Translations under genes and position numbers: made by a program | NCBI GenBank assembly: GCA_955652585.1 | Contig: CATPBF010000130.1 | Coordinates: 1-9,174 of the forward strand | Direction of reading: 5' to 3' | Length of the DNA stretch: 9,174 nucleotides | Source of the DNA: Candidatus Dormiibacterota bacterium | GTDB taxonomy: Bacteria; Chloroflexota; Dormibacteria; Dormibacterales; Dormibacteraceae | The notes under the pieces: model-generated | Told to the model about the DNA's origin: nothing | The model's input: only the letters and a program-made list of their open reading frames with translations | Databases searched by the model: none | In this document: positions 1 through 7,300 of the stretch, piece after piece | How the letters are laid out: every line of letters begins with the position of its first letter | Numbering within the stretch: position 1 is the stretch's first letter

Positions 1-523
1 ATCCTGGATATCTCGTCAGCACCTTCTGTGGGACGGCATGGTGCACCCATACATTTTTGACATCGGGATGCGCTTTCGCGAAGGTGCGCCGATACTTGAA
101 ATCCTCGGTCCAGCCCACCTTGGCCTGGGGTAGCGACGCGACGGCAGCGCTGTCACCCTTAGGCAGGTGCGGTAGATAGGGCGCTGGGCGGGGGACAGGG
201 CGACCAGCGTGGTCCAGGTCTTTAAAGCTCCGCGCTGCACGGGCGTCGGTTTCCCTGGTCCGCGTCGCCGCGGCTTTCAGGCCCTTGGCGGTACCGCGAT
301 GGAAGTCGGCGACAGCTTTCGAGACACCCTCACTAACGCCGCGTATGCCCCGTTTGACAAGGTCTTCGGCAACCTGGCCGACGGGACCGTGCCCTACCCT
401 CCCGCCCGTCTTTGCAGCCAGGGTTCGACCGTGTCCATCCACTGCGTCAGCGTGCGCGTGCAGCTGATCAGCGGCTCGACTGAGAGCATCGGGGTCGACT
501 CGAAAGCCGCCACCTCTGCTCAT
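1..523 (-). CDS. C-terminal part of a T7SS polymorphic toxin with a VHH-type putative nuclease domain (partial, runs off left edge)
   Basis: This minus-strand frame opens with ATG at 523 and stays open to the window edge (174 codons visible). Its ATG overlaps the TGA of the preceding ORF as ATGA, with a possible Shine-Dalgarno GGAGG at 538-534 (10 nt spacing). Residues 4-36 (GGGFRVDPDALSRAADQLHA onward) resemble the second helical segment that usually follows the WXG100-like domain in long actinobacterial T7SS toxins. A basic, alanine-rich helical linker follows (about 50-105), then a proline-rich hinge (109-121). From about residue 138 comes WTEDFKYRRTFAKAHPD and then VWVHHAVPQKVLTRYPG, with paired His161-His162. 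From memory, the VHHA..Q.VL.RYPG pattern occurs in C-terminal domains of bacterial polymorphic toxins and suggests an HNH/His-Me-finger-like nuclease. The remaining catalytic residues lie outside the window, so the activity is inferred. It is the last visible gene of the leftward substrate operon; an immunity gene would be expected next. Confidence 0.8.
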   Translation of the reverse strand, partial: MSRGGGFRVDPDALSRAADQLHAHADAVDGHGRTLAAKTGGRVGHGPVGQVAEDLVKRGIRGVSEGVSKAVADFHRGTAKGLKAAATRTRETDARAARSFKDLDHAGRPVPRPAPYLPHLPKGDSAAVASLPQAKVGWTEDFKYRRTFAKAHPDVKNVWVHHAVPQKVLTRYPG

Positions 524-538
524 AAGAGGGCGGCCTCC
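520..538 (-). promoter_or_regulatory. ATGA stop/start overlap with internal Shine-Dalgarno
   Basis: On the minus strand the TGA (522-520) of the upstream ORF shares bases with the ATG (523-521) of the downstream ORF. GGAGG at 538-534 precedes the ATG by 10 nt. This is the classic geometry for termination-reinitiation coupling. It favours two deliberately separate polypeptides over random frame damage, but does not prove it. Confidence 0.55.
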
Positions 539-1098
539 ACTCCGTGCAGGGCCAGGTCTTTGACGGCCGCTTGCAGCTTGTCCTCGAGCGGGGTGAGGGC
601 GATCTGCAAAGCCTCCGCGATGACCACCTGCTCGAGCTGGCTGAGCAGGCCTTTGACGATCCATCTGGTCGTGCCCACGATCGCCACGGTCGCGAACTCG
701 GCCAGGCCGAAGGTCGCGACTGCCGCGGCTTGATCGGCGACGAACTCGGCCACCATGGCCGTGAGGGCGGCAATGATTCCCAGCTTTGCCGTGACCACCC
801 CATCCGCGGCGACCTCAAGGGCAGAGGCGAATCCGTTGCAAGCATCGACCAGGTTCTGCAGGTGCGCGGAAGAGGCATATCCCCAACGATCCACGACCGC
901 ATCGATCGACTCCCCGAAGTTGTCCGCGGACAAGGCCAGGACCGTGCCACGGGCGTCGCCGTGCGTGGCGGCCAGCGAGGAACCGAACGTACGCAAATGC
1001 GTGGCGTACTCGCGCAGCTGGTCCTCCTCGATGGATGGCCAGGGCAAGCCGATGAAACTGATGGCCCACTCCAGCTCGGGCGGCAGGTCGAGGCTCAT
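520..1098 (-). CDS. WXG100-like export domain protein (N-terminal half of a polymorphic toxin)
   Basis: This 192-residue protein starts at ATG 1098, preceded by GAGAGG, and ends at TGA 522-520. The N-terminus (LPPELEWAISFIGLPWPSIE, residues 5-24) and the following helices match the WXG100-like domain found at the start of many long actinobacterial T7SS effectors. This domain targets the protein to the secretion machinery and replaces a stand-alone WXG100 partner. Trp72 lies in RWG, near the helix-turn. Residues about 107-150 form the hydrophobic helical stretch typical of this family and contain ADQAAAVATFGLAEFA. Family members usually continue directly into the segment that here is encoded by the overlapping ORF starting at 523. 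So this is either a genuine two-gene (split) toxin or one gene broken by a frameshift. It lies 50 nt downstream of the second WXG100 gene, in the same operon. The identity of the domain is fairly sure; the split is the open question. Confidence 0.85.
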   Translation of the reverse strand: MSLDLPPELEWAISFIGLPWPSIEEDQLREYATHLRTFGSSLAATHGDARGTVLALSADNFGESIDAVVDRWGYASSAHLQNLVDACNGFASALEVAADGVVTAKLGIIAALTAMVAEFVADQAAAVATFGLAEFATVAIVGTTRWIVKGLLSQLEQVVIAEALQIALTPLEDKLQAAVKDLALHGVEAALL

Positions 1099-1148
1099 GC
1101 TCGCCTCTCGCCTAGCGACGAATGGTCATGCCCCACCGCTAGTCGCAC

Positions 1149-1445
1149 TCAGCCCCAGATCTGTTTGTTGGATCGCTCCGTGTTCAGGTAGTTGTCGCCT
1201 GCGATTCGGAGCGATTGCGAGATCTGGCGCAGGACCTGGTTCAGGTCGTTGGCGCTGGCATCCCATTTGGCCTGCAGAGCCTGGAAGTCGCTAGACGCCT
1301 CGCCTGACCAGCTCGCCACCAGGGGCGCCAGGTAGGCCTTGAGATCGCTCAGCTGCTGCGCGATCTGTGAGGCGACGCTATCTGCGTCCATCGCCGCCTC
1401 GTTGACCGCGCCGAAGGTGACCTGGATGTGTCCGTCTCCGCTCAT
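1149..1445 (-). CDS. WXG100 family protein (EsxA/EsxB-like), second of tandem pair
   Basis: This is a 98-residue helical hairpin protein, the size expected for WXG100 substrates. The turn carries Trp46-Ser-Gly48 (WXG). The C-terminus has Tyr86-x-x-x-Glu90 (YLNTE), matching the YxxxD/E secretion signal recognised by EccC. The chosen start is ATG 1445, which directly follows GGGAGGGTGAG and lies one base after the stop of the preceding WXG100 gene. A longer reading from 1520 would overlap that gene and add a non-family basic extension. The one-base spacing implies translational coupling and 1:1 production, as expected for a heterodimer with its neighbour. Family identity is firm; which partner it corresponds to (EsxA or EsxB) cannot be told. 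Confidence 0.93.
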   Translation of the reverse strand: MSGDGHIQVTFGAVNEAAMDADSVASQIAQQLSDLKAYLAPLVASWSGEASSDFQALQAKWDASANDLNQVLRQISQSLRIAGDNYLNTERSNKQIWG

Positions 1446-1446
1446 C

Positions 1447-1770
1447 TCACCCTCCCAGCTTGCGGGTGATCGAGGTGAAGCTCTGCTGGCTGGTTTCCTC
1501 GGTCGCTTGGTAGTTGCCATGGACCTTGACCAACCCTTCGCCGATCGCTCGCAGCGCCGCGTTGAGCTGGGTGGCGTCCTGGTGCCAGCGTTCCTTCAGG
1601 ACCTGAAAGCTGGTCGCAGCCGAACCCTGCCAGGTCCCCATCAAGGGATCCAGACGCGCCTGTAGATTGCTCAACTGCGACTGGATCTGGGCGTTGACGT
1701 CAAAGACGTGCTGGGCCGCTGTCTGCATGGTCGACAGCTCGGTACGGAAGTTAGAACCGGCTCCGCTCAT
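1447..1770 (-). CDS. WXG100 family protein (EsxA/EsxB-like), first of tandem pair
   Basis: This 107-residue protein has a WXG turn (Trp47-Gln-Gly49) between two amphipathic helices and a C-terminal Tyr87-x-x-x-Glu91 (YQATE) signal, followed by a 16-residue tail. Start ATG 1770 gives the normal family length. A reading from 2043 would add 91 residues of unrelated sequence through the divergent promoter and into the opposite gene, so it is rejected. GGAGG at 1787-1783 lies 12 nt upstream of the ATG, with AGGGG closer in. It is the first gene of the leftward operon and is probably secreted as a folded heterodimer with the product of 1445-1149. Both members of the pair carry a YxxxE motif, whereas in many characterised pairs only one has a strong signal. 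Confidence 0.92.
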   Translation of the reverse strand: MSGAGSNFRTELSTMQTAAQHVFDVNAQIQSQLSNLQARLDPLMGTWQGSAATSFQVLKERWHQDATQLNAALRAIGEGLVKVHGNYQATEETSQQSFTSITRKLGG

Positions 1771-1873
1771 TCCCCTATGTATCCTCCAACCCTCGAGATA
1801 CCGACGACCCCTGTTGTTAAGCGTTCGCTCCATGCTAGACGCTGTGGACAAAATTGAATCGAAATAGACCCAA
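1771..1873. promoter_or_regulatory. Divergent intergenic region between the substrate operon and the Ub-MinD gene
   Basis: These 103 bp separate two divergent genes and must hold promoters for both. Rightward, TTGTTA (1814-1819) and TAGACG (1836-1841), spaced 16 bp, are a weak sigma-70-like pair. The TAGAC core is also seen upstream of eccC. The stretch is more AT-rich than its surroundings (for example ACAAAATTGAATCGAAATAG, 1849-1868). No leftward promoter stands out and no inverted repeat for an operator is obvious. Confidence 0.4.
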
Positions 1874-3004
1874 ATGCACGGTCCTCGCGGGGTGAGCCGG
1901 CGCCTGCTCGTGAGCGTGGACAGCCCCTCCGGACGCCACACGCTGGCCGTACCCGAGGATGCTCGGATCGAGGACCTAGTGCCCAGCCTGGTCGAGGTCT
2001 GCGAAGGCAGCTCCGATTCCAGAGGTTGGAGCCTTGCGCCCATGGGCGAGGCGCCTCTCGGTGGTCAGCAGACGCTCGCCCAGCGTGGCCTATTTCCGGG
2101 TGCGGTGCTTGTTCTCGCAGCGCCGCTTCAGCCGGCAGATACCGAACCAGAGGCATACGTGCCGTCGGCTTCCGACCTCGCGCAGCGGCTCAAAGCCAGG
2201 CTGCAGCCCTCGACACGCATGCCGGATATCGACCGCATGAGCGATGCCGACTATCTGCGTTTTCTCGAGGACGCCATCGTCACGCCGCGAGCTGGAGCCA
2301 GCACGGTGGTGGCCGTGATCTCGGCCCATGCCGGTAGAGGCACAACCACAGTCACCGTCCTGCTCGCAACGCTTTTGAGCACGCTCCGACGTGACCAGGT
2401 GGTGGCGGTCGATGCCTGCCCGCAATCCGGCGCGCTCAGTCACTGGATGGCTCCCGAGAGCGGCCTCGCGGCGGACTCTTATCGCTCATTGTTCGCGCCC
2501 ACGCTGACGCCGGAGGAGGTGCGGACCGCATTGGTCAAGGTTCGACGAGGGCTCGCGATCCTGCCGGCTCCAAGCGACCAACGTATGGAGCCGGCCGCCG
2601 ATGAGCAGGGCTGGGTCCGCCTCATCCAGCATCTGCGCCACTTGAGCAACTTCGTGATTCTCGATTGCGGAGCCGGCTTCCGCCGGGCAAGCAGCCGAGC
2701 CGCGCTTGGCGCCGCCGATCACGTGGTGCTCGTCAGCAAATCGGCGCCCGGCGAAGCCGCGCCTGACCGGATCATCGAATCAATTCGCGGTCAGGGGCGA
2801 AACGTGGCGGTCGTCGCCAATCAGGCTTCGTTGCGGGCGCGCGCCACGAGATCAATCGCCGGCGTCCAGCAGCTCACGCTCCCCTATGCAGCGCAACCCG
2901 CGCAGAGGCTCAAGACTCGAGGCTTCTCATGGAGCGACGCGCCTTCGTCCTGGCAAGAGTCGATACGAGAGTTGGCGGCGGTGCTCATCGGCAGTTCTAA
3001 GTGA
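1874..3004 (+). CDS. Ubiquitin-like (YukD/EccD-N) domain fused to a degenerate MinD/ParA-type ATPase
   Basis: This is a 376-residue soluble protein. Residues about 8-83 look like the ubiquitin-like fold at the EccD N-terminus. The pattern W-x-L, then G-x-x-PL, then TL-x-x-x-G, then G-x-x-L-x-L aligns with EccD of this locus (RWALVRVGGQPL versus GWSLAPMGEAPL). A linker (about 84-140) leads to a MinD/SIMIBI-like domain: hydrophobic strand VVAVIS, then a P-loop position reading AHAGRGTTT (151-159) where MinD has KGGVGKTT. Both the P-loop lysine and the upstream signature lysine are therefore missing. The switch strand VVAVDACP (Asp180) and NFVILDCG (Asp264) are kept. The fold is probably retained while ATP hydrolysis is probably weak or lost. 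EspI-type MinD proteins occur in ESX loci. Start ATG 1874 has no clear ribosome site; GTG 1892 is an alternative. Its end overlaps eccD tail-to-tail. Confidence 0.87.
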   Translation: MHGPRGVSRRLLVSVDSPSGRHTLAVPEDARIEDLVPSLVEVCEGSSDSRGWSLAPMGEAPLGGQQTLAQRGLFPGAVLVLAAPLQPADTEPEAYVPSASDLAQRLKARLQPSTRMPDIDRMSDADYLRFLEDAIVTPRAGASTVVAVISAHAGRGTTTVTVLLATLLSTLRRDQVVAVDACPQSGALSHWMAPESGLAADSYRSLFAPTLTPEEVRTALVKVRRGLAILPAPSDQRMEPAADEQGWVRLIQHLRHLSNFVILDCGAGFRRASSRAALGAADHVVLVSKSAPGEAAPDRIIESIRGQGRNVAVVANQASLRARATRSIAGVQQLTLPYAAQPAQRLKTRGFSWSDAPSSWQESIRELAAVLIGSSK

Positions 3005-4304
3005 AGCCGTGGACCAACCGCCCGACAGCGGCATAGGCGCCCAGCACCCCCGCCGCCAGCGGCACCGTCGAAGCGGTCGCGAGGGCTTCGAGCCTGCCCA
3101 GTTGGCGCCGAAGCCGAGGCGACAGGTCCCATCTGCGAACGATGCCCACGGTCAGCACCAGGAGTAGCGCATCGGCTGAAAGCACGGCTGCGGCGCCGCC
3201 CGCCCCCCTCGGTCCGATTGAGATGACGACGACCAGGGGGAGTTCGAGCAGGAGCAGGCCCGCCAGCCCGGCGCCAAGCAATGGTGCGACCTCGGCAGTG
3301 AATCGGAAATGCCTTGCCTTCGCCGCCACGGCGAGCGCCGAGGCTGCGACGAGACCCAGCGCAAACCAGCCCCCGGACACCGCGAGGAGCGCGCTGGACC
3401 AGATGAGGACCAGCGCGATTCCTATCAGGAGAGCCGCCAGCAGTTGACGCCCGCGCCTGGCCCGAACGCCGATCAGGGCCTGGTTGGGATGATCGATACC
3501 GGCCAGGCGGACCGCCATGCGTTCCGCAATCGCGAGGCTGCCCAGAGCGACAGGACAGAGTAAGGCCGCGGCCGCTATCGGGCTTGCTCCCACAAGAGCG
3601 CAGCCTCCGAGGACTAGCGCTGGGAGAAGGGTGGCGGCGATGATGCCCACGGACGGGACGAGCAACACGTCGCCCGCGACGAGGATCGCGATCGCCGCCC
3701 CAATGCCGATCGACCCCACGGCCGCCGCGAGCGTGGCGGTTGTGTTTGCATCGGCAAGGCCGGCCAGCCCAGCTCCAGCCGCCGCCCACAGGGTGACCGC
3801 AGAAAGGGCGATGAGCCCGCCGGAGATAGGTCGGCCCGCACGCCGTGCCAGGGCCAGGCCGCTGATGGCGGCAATCGCCGCGCCGAGCAGTCCGAACGTG
3901 GCCCGCACTTCCCGATCGCCGGCGAGGAGAAGAACCAGGCCCGCTACAGCCAAGCAGACGGCGGCGCAGCCTGACAGCAGCTGTGGAACCGTAGCCCGGG
4001 TCCAGCGGCCGGCCTGGGCGTCAACGGTGATCGCGACCCCCGCCGCATAGTCATCGACGGCGGGTGGCGGATCCAGTCTCGTGATGTCGCGCAGGAAGAG
4101 CATCGTTCCTTCCACAACCCCTTGCTCGGACAGCGCCAGCTCCGGGTTCAGCGGCTGACCGCCAACCCTCACCAGAGCCCATCGCGCAGGGACGCTTCCA
4201 TCGCTCTCGCCCAGCATCTGCACCAGGTCCCAGAGGAGGTCCGCCACCGGAATGCCAACGGGCAACGTGACGTCGAGTCGCCGTCTGGAGCCGACGACGG
4301 TCAC
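2997..4304 (-). CDS. eccD: EccD-like T7SS integral membrane channel subunit
   Basis: This 435-residue protein has the EccD layout. Residues 1-75 are a ubiquitin-like domain. A short linker follows, then about eleven hydrophobic segments, the first near 108-127 (LLSGCAAVCLAVAGLVLLLA) and the last near 405-428. This matches the 11 helices known for EccD, which forms the membrane channel layer of the ESX complex together with EccB, EccC and EccE. Length is slightly short of mycobacterial EccD. The start is GTG 4304, the only canonical start codon before an in-frame TGA at 4394-4392. The open frame upstream (CRV directly before VTVVG) looks like it could be part of the first beta strand, so a non-canonical upstream start cannot be excluded. 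No Shine-Dalgarno is visible. It diverges from eccC across 90 bp, and its stop (TAG 2999-2997) overlaps the 1874-3004 gene by 8 bp. Confidence 0.9.
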   Translation of the reverse strand: MTVVGSRRRLDVTLPVGIPVADLLWDLVQMLGESDGSVPARWALVRVGGQPLNPELALSEQGVVEGTMLFLRDITRLDPPPAVDDYAAGVAITVDAQAGRWTRATVPQLLSGCAAVCLAVAGLVLLLAGDREVRATFGLLGAAIAAISGLALARRAGRPISGGLIALSAVTLWAAAGAGLAGLADANTTATLAAAVGSIGIGAAIAILVAGDVLLVPSVGIIAATLLPALVLGGCALVGASPIAAAALLCPVALGSLAIAERMAVRLAGIDHPNQALIGVRARRGRQLLAALLIGIALVLIWSSALLAVSGGWFALGLVAASALAVAAKARHFRFTAEVAPLLGAGLAGLLLLELPLVVVISIGPRGAGGAAAVLSADALLLVLTVGIVRRWDLSPRLRRQLGRLEALATASTVPLAAGVLGAYAAVGRLVHGFT

Positions 4305-4394
4305 ACGACACGACAGGTCGACGTTGTCTATCTCTATGACCTCGGCATGATGCCTTCTTAGACTGAGCGACGCGGACCCAAGTGTGACGAATCA
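4305..4394. promoter_or_regulatory. Divergent eccD/eccC promoter region
   Basis: For eccC, ATGACC (4336-4341) and TAGACT (4359-4364) are spaced 17 bp, a reasonable housekeeping-sigma promoter with an actinobacterial-type -10. It would give a 5' leader of about 24 nt. On the opposite strand TAGACA (4331-4326) could serve as the -10 of eccD, so the two promoters would face away from each other within one short region. Neither gene has a Shine-Dalgarno sequence. GACCCAARTG at 4375-4384 resembles the sequence over the 1874 start (1867-1876); this may be chance. Confidence 0.4.
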
Positions 4395-7300
4395 ATGACG
4401 ACAACTGCCGGATCGCCGACCCAGCTGGTTCGCCGTCCGGCTCGGTTGAGGCCGCCGCCGGTGCCCGAAGGTCAGATCACGTTATCTGCTCCTCCGCGTG
4501 TCGACTCGACGCCCGCCGGGGCGGCCGGCTGGCTGCAGTACCTGTTCCCGGTCGTGGGCAGCCTTGGAGGGCTGCTCTTCATCGTCAACAACCCGAAACC
4601 GCTCTTCGTGGCCAGCGGGTTGTTCTTCATGCTGAGCTCGATCGGGATGGGGGTCGGCATGGGGGTGCAGCAAAGGCTGACCGCCCGCCGGCGCACATAT
4701 GCCGCCCGCGCCAAATACCTCGAATATCTCGGCACCCTGCGCTCAGACCTGCAGAGCACCGCCGCCGCCCAGCGGTCGTCGTCCGCCTGGCGCTACCCGG
4801 CGCCGGAGGCACTCCTCGCGTTGATCCGCTCACCGGCGCGGCTGTGGGAACGGCGACCCGGCGACGCCGACTTCCTGCTTCTCCGTTTGGGTGAGGGCCC
4901 GCAGCCGTTGGCGAAGCCGGTAGGGATCCTTGTCGAAGACGGTCCTGCACAGGCCTCCGATCCAGTCTGTGTTTCGGCGGCGGACGAGTTGATACGGGCG
5001 TATGGATCGGTGGCGGACGATGCCATTGGGGTCGATCTACGAAGCGCCCGCGTGCTCAGCGTCCTGGGCCCCCGCGCAGCGCGACTCGACCTGGCCCGAG
5101 CTCTCTGCTGCCAGCTTGCCGTGCTGCACGCCCCTGAAGAGGTTCGCCTGCTGCTGTGCGCCACATCGACAGAGGCTCCCGACTGGGAATGGATCAAATG
5201 GCTGCCCCATCTTCGCGGTGCGCAGGACGGGGCTGATGGCCATTCGAGTGCTGAGCCTGTCGCCGACCCCGCCGTGCTCGACTCCATCGTGTCGTCCCGA
5301 GCGGCGCATGCCAGGAAGGTCCAGGCCGGGGCCGACCTGCTGGATTCCGGCCCCTGGCTGGTCGTGGTCGCGGACGGGGTGCTCCCAACTCCCGAGGCGG
5401 TGAGCTTGCTGCGACGTGTACCGAGCCGGACGACGCTGGTGGTGCTCGGTGGGAGCCCGGCTGAGGAGCCGAACGAAGTCGACATGCGCGTCAGGGTCAC
5501 ATCCGGGCGGCTGCGCGTCGAGCACCTGGGAGCGCCCGACCCGCCTGCCGACGGGCGCGCAGACGGCATGGGTCCGCGCAGCGCAGAGGCGGTGGCGCGC
5601 CGGCTGGCGCCACTGCGGCTGTCGGAGGAGCCGGGCGCGCGGCTCGCCGACACGATCTCGCTGACGGGTCTCCTTGGCGTGGGCGATGTTGGTGCGCTGG
5701 ATCCGGCGCTGGCCTGGCGACGCCGGCCCCTATCCGAAATCCTGCGAGTTCCGATCGGGGTCAGCAGCGACGGCGAGGCCGTGGTGCTGGACTTGAAGGA
5801 ATCGGCTCTGGGCGGTGACGGACCTCATGGTCTGGTCATCGGCGCGACGGGTTCCGGCAAGAGCGAGCTGCTGCGCACCATCGTGACCGGACTCGCGCTG
5901 ACACACGCGCCAGACCTGCTTGCGTTCGTGCTCGCCGACTTCAAGGGTGGAGCCGCCTTCGCGGGGCTCCAGGAGCTTCCTCACGTGGCCGGGCTGATCA
6001 CCAACCTGGCGAATGACCTCGCCATGGTTGACCGGATGCACGCGGCGCTGTTTGGCGAGATCCGTCGACGGCAGGAGCTGCTGCGATCGGCCGGCAACCT
6101 CGCCTCACTGCGCGACTACCAGCACCGCCTCGCTGAGGGACAGGCGCTGGCGCCACTTCCTTACCTCTTGGTGCTCGTCGACGAGTTTGGGGAGCTGCTT
6201 GCTTCCCGGCCCGACTTCATCGACCTTTTCGTCGCGGTCGGCCGCCTCGGCCGGAGTCTGGGGATGCATTTGCTGCTCTCGTCGCAACAGCTCGACGAGG
6301 GACGCCTGCGTGGCCTCGAAGGACACCTCAGCTACCGGATCGCAATGCGAACCTTCAGCGCCGCCGAAAGCCGCATTGTGCTGGGCGTGCCGGACGCGTA
6401 TGAGCTGCCGCCCATTCCTGGGTCGGCCTACCTGAAAGTCGGCACCACCGTCTACAAGCGATTTCGGGCGGCGCTGGTCAGCCAGGCCTACTCCCCTCCC
6501 GACGAATCCGATGCAGGACCGCCCCGTCCACGCGAGTTTCGGCTCACAAATGGTGCCCAATCGTCGCGCGCCACCGTCCAGGACCCCGATGCGCAAACAG
6601 GCCCGAGTCTGCTCGATGTGGTCGTGCCCCACCTCCGCGACGCCGCCGCCAGGGCGCATCAGATCTGGCTGCCGCCGCTGGAGCCACGAGTCGCCCTGGA
6701 CGCAATCCTGTCCTCACCTCCACGTCCTGGGTCTCGCGGCACGCTGTCGGTCCCGATCGGCCTGGTCGACAAGCCCGCGGAACAGAAGCGAGACGTGCTG
6801 GTCGCCGATCTGTCCGCGTCCGCGGGTCACCTCCTGGTCGTAGGAGCTTCCTTGACTGGCAAGACCACGCTGCTCAAGACCCTGGTCGCGAGCTTTGCCC
6901 TCACGCACACGCCGCTGGAGGCGCAGTTCTACTGCATCGATTACGGGGGTGGTGGCCTCTCGGCGCTCGCCGGATTGCCACATGTAGGTGGAGTCGCCGG
7001 TCGCCAGGATGCCGAGCTCGTGATGCGGACAGTGACCTCGGTATCGGCGCTGGTGGACGAGCGGGAGGCGCAATTCAAAGCCGCCGGGATCGACTCCCTC
7101 GAGGCTCTCCGTTCGCGGCGCGGAAAGGGAGATCTCGACGGCGATGGCTGGGCCGACGTCTTTCTGGTCATCGACAACTGGCCCGCGCTCCGCCAGGACT
7201 TTGAAGAGTTGGAGGCGCCACTCCAGGAGATCGCGGCCAGGGGTCTCGGCTATGGCGTGCATCTGGTGATGACCGCGAATCGCTGGGTCGACGTTCGCTC

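Noticed and set aside
520..528. Programmed -1 frameshift site joining the toxin ORFs
   Set aside because: The junction CCTCTTATGA has no X-XXY-YYZ slippery heptamer and no evident downstream hairpin; the ATGA overlap with GGAGG fits reinitiation better.
209..733. 174-codon plus-strand ORF opposite the toxin genes
   Set aside because: It is the antisense shadow of the two toxin frames; the protein is low in pattern and shows no domain, while the minus strand gives recognisable family sequence.
468..950. Minus-strand 160-codon ORF overlapping the toxin N-terminal gene
   Set aside because: Ser/Arg/Pro-rich out-of-frame reading of the same strand; it does not supply the missing link between the two toxin ORFs.
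544..1191. 215-codon plus-strand ORF
   Set aside because: Antisense to the WXG100-like export domain gene; Arg/Gly/Asp-rich composition typical of GC-rich shadow frames.
1447..2043. Longer reading of the first WXG100 gene from 2043
   Set aside because: It would add 91 residues crossing the divergent promoter and the start of the opposite gene; ATG 1770 gives normal WXG100 length.
2884..3789. 301-codon minus-strand ORF
   Set aside because: Alternative frame of eccD, rich in Arg/Gly; the eccD frame has the ubiquitin-like domain and regular membrane helices.
3517..4050. 177-codon plus-strand Ala/Arg/Pro-rich ORF
   Set aside because: Antisense shadow of eccD membrane helices.
4384..4398. Four-codon ORF (GTG ACG AAT CAA TGA) overlapping the eccC start
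   Set aside because: It could be a coupling mini-ORF in place of a ribosome site, but it is too short and lacks its own Shine-Dalgarno; most likely chance.
4793..5653. 286-codon minus-strand ORF inside eccC
   Set aside because: Ser/Arg-rich antisense frame; the eccC frame is continuous and family-matching here.
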